Source: Alphaproteobacteria bacterium
Lineage (GTDB): Bacteria > Pseudomonadota > Alphaproteobacteria > UBA8366 > Aestuariispiraceae
Length of the DNA: 64,000 bases
Direction: 5' to 3'
Assembly: GCA_030065235.1 (NCBI GenBank)
Contig: JASJDC010000002.1
Coordinates: 644,001 to 708,000 of the forward strand
Shown: piece by piece, positions 12,868 to 21,870 of the stretch
Position numbering within the stretch: the first letter of the stretch is position 1
How the letters are laid out: each line of letters begins with the position of its first letter
Position numbers and translations under genes: made by a program
Notes under the pieces: generated by a model
Told to the model about the DNA's origin: nothing
What the model saw: only the letters and a program-made list of their open reading frames with translations
The model's database searches: none

Positions 12868-14427
12868 ATGCAGATTTTCAGGGCGATGGCGACGATCGGC
12901 GGCTGGACCATGGTCAGCCGCGTGCTCGGCTTCGTCCGGGATGTGTTGATCGCCCAGACCCTGGGCGCCGGCCTGATCGCCGACGCCTTCTTCATCGCGT
13001 TCAAGTTCCCCAATCTGTTCCGGCGGTTGTTCGGCGAAGGGGCGATGAACGCCGCCTTCGTGCCGCTCTATGCCGGAAGATTGGAAGGCGAGGGCAAGGA
13101 GGCGGCGGATCGGTTCGCAGCCGAGACCCTTTCGGTGATGGTCGCCTGGATGATCCTGCTCTGCCTGCTGGCGATGGCGGCGATGCCCTGGATCATGACG
13201 GTGCAGGCGGCGGGCTTCCTGGATGAGCCGGAGAAATTCGACCTGACCGTCACCCTGGCCCGCATCACCTTCCCGTATCTGATGTTCATGGTGCTCGCAG
13301 CGATGCTGTCGGGCATGCTGAATTCGGCCGGCAAATTCGCCGCCGCCGCCGCCGCGCCGGTCCTGCTGAACCTGGTCCTGATCGCCGTCCTGCTGGCGAT
13401 CCACGCCAAACTCTTCACCCTGCCGGGCCAGGCCCTGGCGCTGGGAGTCGCGCTCGCGGGCGCGCTGCAATTCGCAATGCTGGCGACGGCCTGCCGACGA
13501 GCCGGGATCATGGTCCCGCTGCCCTGGCCGCGCCTGACGCCGCAGGTCAAACGCCTGCTGGTCCTGATGGCGCCGGGCGTCTTGGGCGCGGGCGTGGTGC
13601 AGATCAATGTGATGATCGGCGACCTGCTGGCGACCCTGCTGGCGGAAGGGTCGGTCTCCTACCTTTATTACGCCGACCGGGTGAACCAGCTGCCGCTGGG
13701 GGTCATCGGGGTCGCGGTCGGGATCGCCCTGCTGCCCATGCTCACGCGGCAGTTGAAGGCCGGCGACGGCGCCGGGGCGGAAGAAAGCATGAACCGGGCG
13801 ATCGAGGTCTCGCTGATCCTGACCCTGCCCGCGGCCTTCGCCCTGGCGGCGATGCCCTGGCCGATCATCACGGTGTTGTTCGAGCGCGGGGCATTCACGC
13901 CGGAAGCCGCTCTCGCCACAGCCGACGCGCTGCGCGCCTATGCGTTGGGGCTGCCCGCCTTCGTCATGATCAAGGCCTTGGCGCCGGGCTTTTTCGCGCG
14001 TGAGGATACGCGTACGCCGGTGAAGATCGCGGTCGCCGCGATGGTCGCCAATGTGGTTCTGGCGGCCTCGCTGATGCAGGTCTTCGCCCATGTCGGGATC
14101 GCCGCCGCCACGGCGATCACCGCCTGGGCTAACGCCGCCGCGTTGATGCTGATCCTCCAGCGCCGCGGTCATTGTCGGATCGATGATCGGCTGCGACGCG
14201 CCGTCCCGCGCCTGCTGGCCGCCTGCCTGATCATGGGCGCGGCGCTTTGGGCGGCGGCGGAGGCGGCGACGCCGATGCTGGCCGCCCCGGGCTATCTCAA
14301 GGCCCTTGTGCTGGCGGGTCTGATCGCCGGCGGCGCCGTGCTGTTCTTCGCCGCCGCGCAGCTCTTCGGCGTTGTCCGGCTGCGGGAGCTGCTCGGCATG
14401 CTGCGGCGAAAGCGCGCCAACGCCTGA
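12868..14427 (+). CDS. murJ: Lipid II flippase MurJ
   Basis: MurJ flips lipid II across the cytoplasmic membrane for peptidoglycan synthesis. The 519-residue product is almost entirely hydrophobic, consistent with 13-14 membrane helices. It begins with the family hallmark around [14 protein letters not shown], followed by [24 protein letters not shown], a sequence diagnostic of the MviN/MurJ family. The start at 12868 is taken because the conserved N-terminus begins there with a purine-rich GAGAGC element upstream; a longer open frame to 12676 overlaps the divergent thiolase start. trpS follows after 125 nt. Confidence 0.95.
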   Translation: MQIFRAMATIGGWTMVSRVLGFVRDVLIAQTLGAGLIADAFFIAFKFPNLFRRLFGEGAMNAAFVPLYAGRLEGEGKEAADRFAAETLSVMVAWMILLCLLAMAAMPWIMTVQAAGFLDEPEKFDLTVTLARITFPYLMFMVLAAMLSGMLNSAGKFAAAAAAPVLLNLVLIAVLLAIHAKLFTLPGQALALGVALAGALQFAMLATACRRAGIMVPLPWPRLTPQVKRLLVLMAPGVLGAGVVQINVMIGDLLATLLAEGSVSYLYYADRVNQLPLGVIGVAVGIALLPMLTRQLKAGDGAGAEESMNRAIEVSLILTLPAAFALAAMPWPIITVLFERGAFTPEAALATADALRAYALGLPAFVMIKALAPGFFAREDTRTPVKIAVAAMVANVVLAASLMQVFAHVGIAAATAITAWANAAALMLILQRRGHCRIDDRLRRAVPRLLAACLIMGAALWAAAEAATPMLAAPGYLKALVLAGLIAGGAVLFFAAAQLFGVVRLRELLGMLRRKRANA

Positions 14428-14552
14428 GTCCTCGCCTCATCGGCCGTCCGAACGGCGGCTTGACCGGATTTCATGGGCGCGGCATACCCCCGGGCTCTCA
14501 CGAGGCTTTGCCCGTCCCTGCAAGACCAACCGAAAAAGCGACGATCCGCGCC

Positions 14553-15602
14553 ATGTCCGACGCCTCTCCCTTGACGCCCTCCCTCTCCGACGTCGAATTC
14601 CCAAAACGGATTTTCTCCGGTATTCAACCGTCCGGCGGGATGACGCTCGGCAACTATCTGGGCGCGATCCGCAATTGGGTGGCGATGCAGGCCGAGTTCG
14701 ACTGCGTCTATTGCGTCGTGGATTGGCACGCCATCACCGCCAGTTTCGACGCGCCTGAGAGTTTCCGCACCGCGACGCGGGAGATGGCCGCCAGCCTGAT
14801 CGCCTGCGGCATCGACCCCGAAAAGCACATCCTGTTCAACCAGTCGCAGAACCCGGACCATGTCGAGCTGGCCTGGATCTTCAACTGCGTCGCGCGGATG
14901 GGCTGGCTGAACCGGATGACCCAGTTCAAGGAAAAAGCAGGCAAGAACCGCGAGAACGCCTCGACCGGCCTGTTCGTCTATCCCAATCTGATGGCGGCGG
15001 ACATTCTGGCTTACAAGGCGACCCATGTGCCGGTCGGCGATGATCAGCGCCAGCATTTGGAGCTGACGCGCGACATCGCCCAGAAATTCAATCATGATTT
15101 CGAGCGGACGGTGTTTCCGATCGTCGAGCCGCTGATCCTGGGGGCCGCGACCCGGGTCATGTCGCTGCGCGATGGCACGAAGAAAATGTCGAAATCCGAC
15201 GCGTCAGACATGAGCCGGATCAATCTGCGCGACGATTCCGACACGATCGCGGCCAAGATCCGCAAGGCGAAGACAGACCCGGAGGCCCTGCCAAGCGAGC
15301 CCGAGGGGCTGGCCGGTCGGCCCGAGGCCGAGAATCTCGCGAATATCTACGCGGCCCTGCGCGGCGTAACGCTGGAAGAGGCGTTGCGCGAGGTCGGCGG
15401 CAAGCAATTCTCCGAATTCAAACCGATCCTGGCCGAGACCGCGATTGCGATCTTTGCCCCGATCGCCGAATCGCTGAATCGGATGATGGCCGACCCGGCT
15501 GAGATCGACCGCATTCTGGCCAAAGGCGCCCAGCGGGCCCGGGCCGTGTCAAACCCTGTCCTGGCGGAATTGCGCGAGGTCATCGGCTTCGTCCACGGGT
15601 GA
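14553..15602 (+). CDS. trpS: Tryptophan-tRNA ligase
   Basis: TrpS is a class I aminoacyl-tRNA synthetase that charges tRNA-Trp in the cytosol. The HIGH-equivalent region is [17 protein letters not shown] near residues 31-47, and the KMSKS loop is intact (KKMSKSDAS near residue 212). The length of 349 aa is normal. The ATG at 14553 matches the usual short N-terminal lead-in before FSGIQPSG; a longer in-frame opening reaching into murJ is not conserved. It sits between murJ and a DUF2333 gene, all on the plus strand, an arrangement repeated in many alphaproteobacteria. Confidence 0.96.
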   Translation: MSDASPLTPSLSDVEFPKRIFSGIQPSGGMTLGNYLGAIRNWVAMQAEFDCVYCVVDWHAITASFDAPESFRTATREMAASLIACGIDPEKHILFNQSQNPDHVELAWIFNCVARMGWLNRMTQFKEKAGKNRENASTGLFVYPNLMAADILAYKATHVPVGDDQRQHLELTRDIAQKFNHDFERTVFPIVEPLILGAATRVMSLRDGTKKMSKSDASDMSRINLRDDSDTIAAKIRKAKTDPEALPSEPEGLAGRPEAENLANIYAALRGVTLEEALREVGGKQFSEFKPILAETAIAIFAPIAESLNRMMADPAEIDRILAKGAQRARAVSNPVLAELREVIGFVHG

Positions 15603-15643
15603 CGCTCTTGCGGCGTCCCGGTCGCAGCCTCATGTGATAGCCT

Positions 15644-16609
15644 ATGTTTGAGAGATTGAGACTTGGCCTCGGCGGCTGGCCGGCTCTGCCGCGGCCGGAA
15701 GGCCGGACGGCCCGCGCCGCCTTGAGCCTGGGCGCGTTCCTGCTGATCGGCGCGCTGCTTTATTACCCGATCGGCATGATCCTGACGCACAAGATCGACG
15801 ATGACGTCGCCTTTACGCCCGCGCGCACGCCGGGCGGCGCCTATACGGTGGACATGACCATCGGCCTGATCGCGCGCGAAGTGGATGAGAACACCTGGAC
15901 CGCCAACAATCCCTGGTTCTTCGCCAACGCGCCGCTCGACAATATGCCGAATTTCCAGCAAGGGGTGATCGACGCGCTCAGTCGTTTCGCTCTGGAAATG
16001 ACCGATCAGATCGGCCGAATTCGGGGCTCCAGCCAGGTCGATCCCGACCTCGAGAAAGCGGCCGGCCATCTGCGCATTCCCGGCGACCGTTGGGTCTTCG
16101 ACCTGCAAACCTCGATCTATCCGGTCGCCAGCTCGGAGGCGGAATACAAAGCAGCAGCAGCCGCATTGAGCCGCTACAATGAGCGCCTCGCAGACGGCGT
16201 TGCGGTGTTCGACCCGCGCGCGGATAATCTCATCGGCGCGCTCGACCGGTTCGCCGCCGATATCGGCTCCGCCTCCGCCAGCCTCGATTCGGCCGTCACC
16301 GACCTGAACACGATCTCTTTTCAAGCCGACGATGTGTTCTACCGGACCAAGGGCCGGCTCTACGGCTATCTGATGCTCATGAAGGCGATGGAGATCGATT
16401 TCGGCGACGTGATCGCCGAGAAAGACCTGACGAACCTCTGGGCCGAGACCATCAAGTCGCTGCAACAGGCGGTCGAGTTGGATCCGCTGATCGTCCTCAA
16501 CGCCACGCCCGACTCTGCGATCCTGCCCAGCCATCTGGCGGCGCAGGGTTTCTACCTGCTGCGCGCCCGGACCCAAATTCGGGAAATCTCGAACGTCTTG
16601 CTCAAATAG
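15644..16609 (+). CDS. DUF2333 family membrane-anchored protein
   Basis: This 321-residue protein belongs to the uncharacterised DUF2333 family. It has one N-terminal membrane helix (about 27-48, LSLGAFLLIGALLYYPIGM), then a long hydrophilic region that should lie in the periplasm. The segments WTANNPWFFANAPLDNMPNFQ and RIPGDRWVF are recognisable family blocks. The helical C-terminal part contains conserved KGRLYGYL. No enzyme motif is visible. It lies 41 nt after trpS and may be co-transcribed with it. The family assignment is good; function is unknown. Confidence 0.82.
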   Translation: MFERLRLGLGGWPALPRPEGRTARAALSLGAFLLIGALLYYPIGMILTHKIDDDVAFTPARTPGGAYTVDMTIGLIAREVDENTWTANNPWFFANAPLDNMPNFQQGVIDALSRFALEMTDQIGRIRGSSQVDPDLEKAAGHLRIPGDRWVFDLQTSIYPVASSEAEYKAAAAALSRYNERLADGVAVFDPRADNLIGALDRFAADIGSASASLDSAVTDLNTISFQADDVFYRTKGRLYGYLMLMKAMEIDFGDVIAEKDLTNLWAETIKSLQQAVELDPLIVLNATPDSAILPSHLAAQGFYLLRARTQIREISNVLLK

Positions 16610-16619
16610 CCGGAATCGT

Positions 16620-16649
16620 TTGGCGGCTTTCGCGGAAGGCTGATACACT
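16620..16649 (+). promoter_or_regulatory. Candidate sigma-70 promoter for the universal stress protein gene
   Basis: TTGGCG and TACACT hexamers are separated by 18 nt, and TGA before the -10 gives an extended -10 element. The -10 ends 35 nt before the start codon. This is a by-eye match only. Confidence 0.33.
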
Positions 16650-16684
16650 CCGTCGTCATAGGGAGTGAAAGGCCAATTAAGGCG

Positions 16685-17218
16685 ATGGAAGCCAGCGTGG
16701 AAAAGGCCGACGCCATTGCACAGGACCAAGCCGGCGCGCCGACCATGGCGCCGGCGGCGGATCGGGTCTTCCTGGTCCTGGTCGACGATTCGGAAGAAAT
16801 GCGCGTCGCGCTGCGTTTCGCCTGCCAGCGGGCCAAGAGCACCGGCGGCCGGGTCGCCTTGCTGCATGTCCAGGAGCCCGCCGAGTTCATGCATTGGCTA
16901 GGCGTCGAGACCCTGATGAAAGAAGAAAGCCGCGCCGAGGGCGAGGCGCTGCTGCAGAAACTGGCCGCCGACGTCCTGCGCCGCACCGGCATGCAGGCGA
17001 TCCTGTATTTCCGCGAAGGCGACAAGCCCCAGGCCGTGGCGGAGCTTCTGGAGGAGGATGAGGCGATTTCCATTCTGGTGATCGCCGCCAGCACCAGCAG
17101 CGAAGGCCCTGGCCCGGTGCTCTCCTATTTGACCGGCAAAGGGCTCGAACGGCTCAAAACGCCGATCACGATCGTGCCCGGCGGCCTCAGCGACGAAGAG
17201 ATCGACGCGATCACGTGA
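16685..17218 (+). CDS. Universal stress protein (UspA) family
   Basis: A single-domain UspA-like protein of 177 aa, with a disordered N-terminal tail of about 27 residues before the first strand (RVFLVLVDDS). The alternating strand and helix pattern, VALLHVQEP, the SILVIAAS strand and C-terminal TPITIVPGG match the family. The usual ATP-binding G-x2-G-x9-G-S/T motif is degenerate here (SSSEGPGPVLSYLTGK), so nucleotide binding is uncertain. Family members form dimers and affect stress survival. A later ATG at 16745 would remove the tail. It stands alone between DUF2333 and nfu. Confidence 0.82.
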   Translation: MEASVEKADAIAQDQAGAPTMAPAADRVFLVLVDDSEEMRVALRFACQRAKSTGGRVALLHVQEPAEFMHWLGVETLMKEESRAEGEALLQKLAADVLRRTGMQAILYFREGDKPQAVAELLEEDEAISILVIAASTSSEGPGPVLSYLTGKGLERLKTPITIVPGGLSDEEIDAIT

Positions 17219-17390
17219 ATCGACGCAGGCCGGAGCGGCCAGATCGGTGGCGGACCCAATGTCCCTAACTTTTTTATGGTTGAAGCGGGACGCGCGCCCG
17301 CCCATGTTCCGCGCAATCCAAAACCAACCGGAATCGTAGGTTGTCGGCTTGGTAAGAGCCATCCGGCGGCCGGATCGGAAAGATCGCACG

Positions 17391-17981
17391 ATGTTCATTC
17401 AGACCGAACAAACTCCCAACCCAGCGACCCTGAAATTCATTCCCGGCAAGGAGGTGATGGCGCAAGGCTCCGTGGATTTCCCGGATGCCGAGGCTGCTGC
17501 AGACGTGTCGCCCCTGGCCGAGAAGCTGTTCTCGATCAGCGGCGTGCGCGCGGTTTTCTTCGGCCATGACTTCATCACGCTGACCAAAGGCGACGAGGTT
17601 GAGTGGTATGAACTGAAGCCTGCGGTCCTCGGCGCGGTGATGGAGCATTTCACCGCCGGCCGGCCATTGCTCTACGATACCGCGGAAGCGCAAGCCGGCG
17701 CAGCGTCGAGCGGCCACTCGGACGGGGCCGAGTCCTTTGACGAGGCGGATAAGGAGATTGTCGGCCAGATCAAAGAACTCTTGGATACGCGCGTGCGGCC
17801 CGCCGTCGCTCAGGATGGCGGCGACATCGTTTTCCACGGTTTCCAGCAAGGGGTCGTCTATCTGACGATGCAGGGCGCCTGCGCCGGTTGCCCCAGTTCG
17901 ACGGCCACGCTGAAAATGGGGATCGAGAATATGTTGCGGCATTACATCCCGGAAGTGACGGAGGTGCGCGCCGCGCTGTAG
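17391..17981 (+). CDS. NifU-family Fe-S cluster scaffold/carrier (Nfu)
   Basis: This is a 196-residue Nfu protein that carries [4Fe-4S] clusters to client enzymes. The N-terminal Nfu_N domain (about 1-90, starting MFIQTEQTPNPATLKFIPG) is followed by an acidic linker and the NifU-like domain (about 118-196). The cluster-binding cysteines are Cys164 and Cys167 in GACAGCPSS. The domain order matches mitochondrial NFU1 and alphaproteobacterial homologues. The start at 17391 is fixed by the conserved N-terminus. It lies 172 nt after the universal stress protein gene, and a long gene-free region follows it. Confidence 0.93.
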   Translation: MFIQTEQTPNPATLKFIPGKEVMAQGSVDFPDAEAAADVSPLAEKLFSISGVRAVFFGHDFITLTKGDEVEWYELKPAVLGAVMEHFTAGRPLLYDTAEAQAGAASSGHSDGAESFDEADKEIVGQIKELLDTRVRPAVAQDGGDIVFHGFQQGVVYLTMQGACAGCPSSTATLKMGIENMLRHYIPEVTEVRAAL

Positions 17982-18318
17982 ACCGCCGATCCACGCTGTC
18001 TTGAAAGACCAAGCGCCTCAGAGGGTCGAAAATCAGGCGAAAGCATGATAGCTTCTCTTCGTCGCTCTGGGGGAGGGGCTCCGATTGATCAATCGGACAA
18101 AAGACAATTCAGGATGAGGAATCGCCGAAAGCGGGCGGGCGCTGGTTCGAACAGCGCCTGATCTAGCCGCGACGGCGAGCGAACAACGAAACGGACCGGC
18201 AAAGGCGCATCGAGCGTCGTCGGGCCCGACCTGGCGACATGACCCGGCGCTGTGCGCCCATTAGAACAAGGGAAGCGGGACAAATCCTGGTGCAGCCAGG
18301 ATCGACCCGCCGAGAGAG
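17982..18318. other. Gene-free region between nfu and the glucosaminidase gene
   Basis: This 337-nt stretch has no convincing open frame on either strand. It contains an 18-bp perfect palindrome (18080-18097) and two hairpins: a 7-bp stem GGCGCTG/CAGCGCC at 18138-18158, and a 7-bp stem ATCCTGG/CCAGGAT with a 5-nt loop at 18284-18302. The second ends 16 nt before the start codon downstream, so it could influence translation. I see no known riboswitch or tRNA. Confidence 0.5.
18080..18097. repeat. 18-bp perfect palindrome, candidate operator
   Basis: TCCGATTGATCAATCGGA reads the same on both strands. It lies about 100 nt after the nfu stop and 220 nt before the glucosaminidase start. A perfect dyad with no central spacer looks more like a binding site for a dimeric regulator than an RNA hairpin, which would need a loop. 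The regulator is not identified; the TTGATCAA core only loosely resembles FNR-type half-sites, which normally have a 4-nt gap. Confidence 0.45.
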
Positions 18319-19380
18319 ATGAGTATATCCAACGGGCCGGAACCGACGCCATCTGACGCGGCGTCGTCTTTCCAAGCCTTCCAATCAAACCGTCTTACGC
18401 TGGGCCTGGCGTTGGCCCTCAGCTTTGGCGTCGGCGCCTATTACGCATCGACCTACGAGCCTGTCACGGTTGCCGTCGTCGAACCGCCGGTCCGCATTGC
18501 GCCGCCCGACATGCGCATCCCCATCGCGCCGCCGACTGAGAGCCGGGCGATGGCGAACACGCGGGTCGACGCCGCGCCTTTGTCGTCGCCGACCGCCGAC
18601 CGCATGGTCGCCAATCTCGATCGTTTCGAGTTCGACCTGGCCGCCATTCGCGACGGCGCGGCGCTGGTGCCGCGCGTCTTGGTCGATACGGTGCCTGTCG
18701 ACCTCGGCTCTATCGAGATCGTTGAGGACAGAAAACGCGAATTCATCCGCATGATGCTGCCGATGGTTCTGGTTGTGAATGAGAAGATCGAAGCGGATCG
18801 AGAGCGGGTCGCGGATCTGCGGCAGGCTCTTGAGGCCGACAGGCCGGTTTCGATGCGCGAGCGCGCCTGGTTGGAGGATCAGTTCGTCGAATATGGCGTC
18901 CCGTCGGATGATTTTGACGCATTGCTGACACGCATGGATATCGCGCCGCCCTCGCTGGCCTTGGCGCAAGCCGCGATCGAAAGCGGTTGGGGCTCGTCCC
19001 GGTTCGCCCGCGAGGGCAATGCGCTGTTTGGGCAATGGACGACGGAGGAGTATGAAGGGATCGTCCCGGCCAGCCGCGAAGAGGGCAAGACCCACAAGAT
19101 CCGCGCCTTCGACGCGCCCAGCGACTCGGTCGAATCCTATATCCGCAACCTGAACACCCACCGCGCCTATCGTGAGTTTCGCGCGATGCGGGCCGATATG
19201 CGCGCTCGCGGCGCTGCAATCGACAGTATGCGGCTGGCGGAGACCCTGATCGACTATTCCGAGAAAGGTCCTGTCTATGTCGATCTGGTGAAGAGCGTGA
19301 TCGGCGTCAACGATCTGCGCGATCTCGACAAGGCGCGGCTTGCGCCAGGCCGTCCGCTGCCGCGCCGTTCGAACGCCTAA
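18319..19380 (+). CDS. Bax-like glucosaminidase domain protein, membrane-anchored
   Basis: A 353-residue protein with one N-terminal membrane helix (about 26-43) and a proline-rich periplasmic stretch. Its C-terminal glucosaminidase domain (about 140-335) is of the Bax type. SLALAQAAIESGWG contains the likely catalytic Glu221, followed by SSRFAREGNALFGQW, KTHKIRAFD and NLNTHRAYREFR, all signatures of the family. Enzymes with this fold cleave N-acetylglucosaminyl links in peptidoglycan. The N-in, C-out topology fits action on the cell wall. It converges on the deacetylase-like gene with only 6 nt between stops. Confidence 0.87.
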   Translation: MSISNGPEPTPSDAASSFQAFQSNRLTLGLALALSFGVGAYYASTYEPVTVAVVEPPVRIAPPDMRIPIAPPTESRAMANTRVDAAPLSSPTADRMVANLDRFEFDLAAIRDGAALVPRVLVDTVPVDLGSIEIVEDRKREFIRMMLPMVLVVNEKIEADRERVADLRQALEADRPVSMRERAWLEDQFVEYGVPSDDFDALLTRMDIAPPSLALAQAAIESGWGSSRFAREGNALFGQWTTEEYEGIVPASREEGKTHKIRAFDAPSDSVESYIRNLNTHRAYREFRAMRADMRARGAAIDSMRLAETLIDYSEKGPVYVDLVKSVIGVNDLRDLDKARLAPGRPLPRRSNA

Positions 19381-19386
19381 GGCGCG

Positions 19387-20451
19387 CTATTCGGCGGTGT
19401 AATATTGCATGCCGAACCAGCGCCAGCGGCCTGTCGGCCCCGGCGCCGTGCAATTGATCCGGTTCCGGCCCGCGGCGAACGGCTCCGGAAAGCGCAGTTC
19501 GACGCGCTTCTCGCCTAACAAGGTCATTTCTTCGACTTTGCCGAATGCTGAGTGATAGCAGGCCAAGTCCCGAACGCCTTTGAAATCCGGCGGCAGGGTG
19601 AAGCCGAAGGCGGGCGGATTGAGTTGGCCGGGCGCAATATAGGGATCGGACGGGCTGATATCGCTGACCGCGATCGGCAACGTGTTGATGACCCGCCGAA
19701 ACCGCTCCACACCGCCGAAGTTCATGTTGATCGGATAGCGCGGCAGGTAGAACGCGTCGGCGTCCGGGTAGGGCGCGCCGGAATGCTGACCGAACGCGAC
19801 GCGATAGCCGACTGCGCGCGCCAGCGCCATCACCGAGGCGCTGGCCTCGCCATAAGGATAGGCGAGCATCACCGGATCGGCGCCGATTTCGGCCTGGATC
19901 CGCGCGAAGGACTCAGCCAGTTCGGCCCGCGCTTCGGCCTCCGACAGATCTGGCAGATGCGGATGATTGACGGTTTGAGAACCGATCTCGACCCCGGCCG
20001 CGCTCAACTCCCTCAGCTCGTCCCAAGTCATATAGTCGGCCGCGCCCCGATCGATCGCCGCAGTTGCGACAAAGACCGTGAAGGGAAGGCCCGCGTCTCT
20101 GAAGCGTGGCCAGGCGACGTCATAAAGCGACCGAAAGGCGTCATCGACGGTGATGGCCACCGTGCGATCCGGCAGCCGCTCGCCGTTCTGCAGCGCGGCC
20201 GCAATCCGGCTCAATGGAACAACCGTGTAATCGCCGGAGGTGAGTTCGGCGATATGCGCGTCGAACTGCTCGACCGTGACGCTGGTCGAGGGAAAGGCGT
20301 CCTCGCCGAACCGGTGATACATGACGATCACGCCGGACCCTGCGGCCAGCGCTGGGGCCGCCGCGCCCAACACAGCCGCCGCAACTCCCGCCGCAGCCAG
20401 CGCGCGGGCCTTGGTCAGCCCTGCGACGATCGCCTTCAACCAGAACCTCAT
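19387..20451 (-). CDS. Exported polysaccharide-deacetylase (NodB-like) protein with altered zinc site
   Basis: A 354-residue protein with a signal peptide (about 1-37, cut near ALA-AGS) and a NodB homology domain, the fold of carbohydrate esterase family 4. VMYHRFGED, ITVDDAFRSLYD (the TFDDG position, Asp103-Asp104) and LAYPYGEAS are visible. The second motif reads SQTVNHPHL: Gln159 stands where the first zinc His normally lies, while His163 is kept. About 90 extra C-terminal residues form a separate region. The start at 20451 gives the signal peptide; the frame extends upstream without support. The substrate is unknown. Confidence 0.82.
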   Translation of the reverse strand: MRFWLKAIVAGLTKARALAAAGVAAAVLGAAAPALAAGSGVIVMYHRFGEDAFPSTSVTVEQFDAHIAELTSGDYTVVPLSRIAAALQNGERLPDRTVAITVDDAFRSLYDVAWPRFRDAGLPFTVFVATAAIDRGAADYMTWDELRELSAAGVEIGSQTVNHPHLPDLSEAEARAELAESFARIQAEIGADPVMLAYPYGEASASVMALARAVGYRVAFGQHSGAPYPDADAFYLPRYPINMNFGGVERFRRVINTLPIAVSDISPSDPYIAPGQLNPPAFGFTLPPDFKGVRDLACYHSAFGKVEEMTLLGEKRVELRFPEPFAAGRNRINCTAPGPTGRWRWFGMQYYTAE

Positions 20452-20559
20452 GCGGCCAGGGAAAGCCGAAACCGTCAGCGGGTCAAGGACTGTCCCAGAG
20501 GTCGCTGTTCGATGCAGCGCGCCCTTTGCAGCATCCGGCGATCTGGGCGATAGGAGGGC

Positions 20560-21300
20560 ATGACGCCCCCTCGCGACATTCTCGCGCTCGATTGCGCCGG
20601 CCCGGCCTGTTCGGTCGCCTATCGCCGCGCTGGCCAAACTTTATCCGCGCGCCACGAAGCGATGACGCGCGGCCATGCCGACCGGATCGCGCCGATGATG
20701 CGGGACGTCCTGGCGGAGGCGAAGCAAATCGGGGCGCACCTGGACGAAGCGGACGGATTCGCCGTCGCGGTTGTCATCGGTCCCGGCGCGTTCACCGGCA
20801 TCCGCATCGCGATGGCGGCGGCGCAGGGATTAGCGCTGGCGCGCGGCGCCCCGCTCCTTGGGGTCACGCGGTTTGAGTCCGTGTTGCAGGCGCTCGCCTC
20901 GACCGGTTGCGCAGGGGTCGAGGATCATCGCACTCTGATCGTGCTCGAAACCAAACGGACGGACTATTACGGACAAGCTTTCAAAGCCGGCCGCCCGGTC
21001 ATGGACCCGTTAGCGGCCTCGGCGCGAACCCTGTGCGACCGCACGCTTGGGAGCGACGGCGCGGCGCTTCTGGCGGGCGACGCAGCGAACCGATTCCGAA
21101 ACGACCCGGAGATCGCCGAGCGCGCAGAGCGATTCATCCTCTCCGACCCCATCGAGGTCACCGCCGTGCATGTCGCTCAGGCGGCGGCGGCGCAGATGTC
21201 GCACCCTGGACGCGAAACGGCCAGCCGCCCGGTGCGACCCCTTTATCTACGCCCCGCCGATACGGGCGCGCCGGGGACTTCAGGCCGTGACGGCGGATAG
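20560..21300 (+). CDS. tsaB: tRNA threonylcarbamoyladenosine biosynthesis protein TsaB
   Basis: TsaB is the non-catalytic partner of TsaD and TsaE in making t6A37 in ANN-decoding tRNAs. It has the ASKHA fold: ILALDCAGPACSVA at residues 6-19 and GPGAFTGIRIAMAAAQGLA near residue 75 are signatures. At 246 aa it is of usual length. AGGAGG lies right before the ATG. rimI starts 14 nt before its stop, a conserved tsaB-rimI pairing. It is divergent from the deacetylase-like gene. Confidence 0.94.
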   Translation: MTPPRDILALDCAGPACSVAYRRAGQTLSARHEAMTRGHADRIAPMMRDVLAEAKQIGAHLDEADGFAVAVVIGPGAFTGIRIAMAAAQGLALARGAPLLGVTRFESVLQALASTGCAGVEDHRTLIVLETKRTDYYGQAFKAGRPVMDPLAASARTLCDRTLGSDGAALLAGDAANRFRNDPEIAERAERFILSDPIEVTAVHVAQAAAAQMSHPGRETASRPVRPLYLRPADTGAPGTSGRDGG

Positions 21301-21781
21301 GCCGACCATCCGGCTGCCTAAGTCGGTCGGCGAGCGCGACCGGGCGGCGATGGGCGCGATTTTCGAGAGCGCCTTCGACGAACCCTATGGGGCTGCGGCC
21401 GTCGACGACCTGCTCAAGCCGGCCGCCGCCTGGGCGGCGATCGCCGAGATCGACGGCGCCGGCCCGGTTGGGTTCGCCATCGCCGCCACCGCCGCCGACG
21501 AAGCCGAGCTCTATACAATCGCCGTTCCGACGTCGTTTCAAGGCCGGGGCGTTGGCGCAGTCTTGCTGCAAGCCGTCGCCGAAACCTGCGCGAACAAAGG
21601 GGCGCGATCCCTATTTCTGGAGGTCGCCGAGGACAATGAAGCCGCCCGCGCGCTCTATGGAGGCTTTGGGTTCCGCGAGATCGGCCGCCGGAACGCCTAT
21701 TATCGGCGCGCCGAGGGCGTGCGAAGAGACGCGCTTATCCTAAAAGGAATACTGGCGAACTCGGACAATATCTCGAAATGA
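21287..21781 (+). CDS. rimI: Ribosomal protein N-acetyltransferase RimI-like (GNAT)
   Basis: This 164-residue GNAT protein is probably RimI, which acetylates the N-terminal Ala of ribosomal protein S18. LYTIAVPTSFQGRGVGAVLL is motif A, and FLEVAEDNEAARALYGGFGFREIGRRNAYY is the typical RimI C-terminal run ending in the conserved Tyr pair. The GTG start overlaps tsaB by 14 nt and follows a GGGGA element, so translation should be coupled. The adjacency to tsaB supports RimI over other GNAT proteins, though substrate range in alphaproteobacteria can be broader. Confidence 0.88.
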   Translation: MTADRPTIRLPKSVGERDRAAMGAIFESAFDEPYGAAAVDDLLKPAAAWAAIAEIDGAGPVGFAIAATAADEAELYTIAVPTSFQGRGVGAVLLQAVAETCANKGARSLFLEVAEDNEAARALYGGFGFREIGRRNAYYRRAEGVRRDALILKGILANSDNISK

Positions 21782-21782
21782 A

Positions 21783-21804
21783 AACCATGAAATTATTCAT
21801 GGTT
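21783..21804. repeat. AT-rich inverted repeat upstream of mucR
   Basis: AACCATGAA and TTCATGGTT form a perfect 9-bp inverted repeat around ATTA, starting two bases after the rimI stop. The surrounding 100 nt is the most AT-rich part of this neighbourhood. MucR proteins bind AT-rich DNA and often repress their own genes, so this may be an autoregulatory site. It lacks a GC stem and T run, so it does not look like a terminator. Confidence 0.42.
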
Positions 21805-21841
21805 ATCGGCATGTGATTTGCATTAATGGGCGCCGCTTTAC

Positions 21842-21870
21842 TTGAAGCGCCCACCTTATTGCTGTTTACT
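21842..21870 (+). promoter_or_regulatory. Candidate mucR promoter
   Basis: TTGAAG and TTTACT are spaced by 17 nt, ending 50 nt before the mucR start. The -35 overlaps the right arm of an imperfect GC hairpin (21828-21852). It is a moderate sigma-70 match only. Confidence 0.33.

Noticed and set aside
12574-14172. Open frame of 532 codons antisense to murJ and the thiolase start
   Set aside because: Product is Gln/Arg/His-rich shadow sequence; murJ and the thiolase are unmistakable on their own strands.
15347-16894. Open frame of 515 codons antisense to the DUF2333 gene
   Set aside because: No domain or start signal, and it overlaps trpS, DUF2333 and usp coding sequence in a shadow frame.
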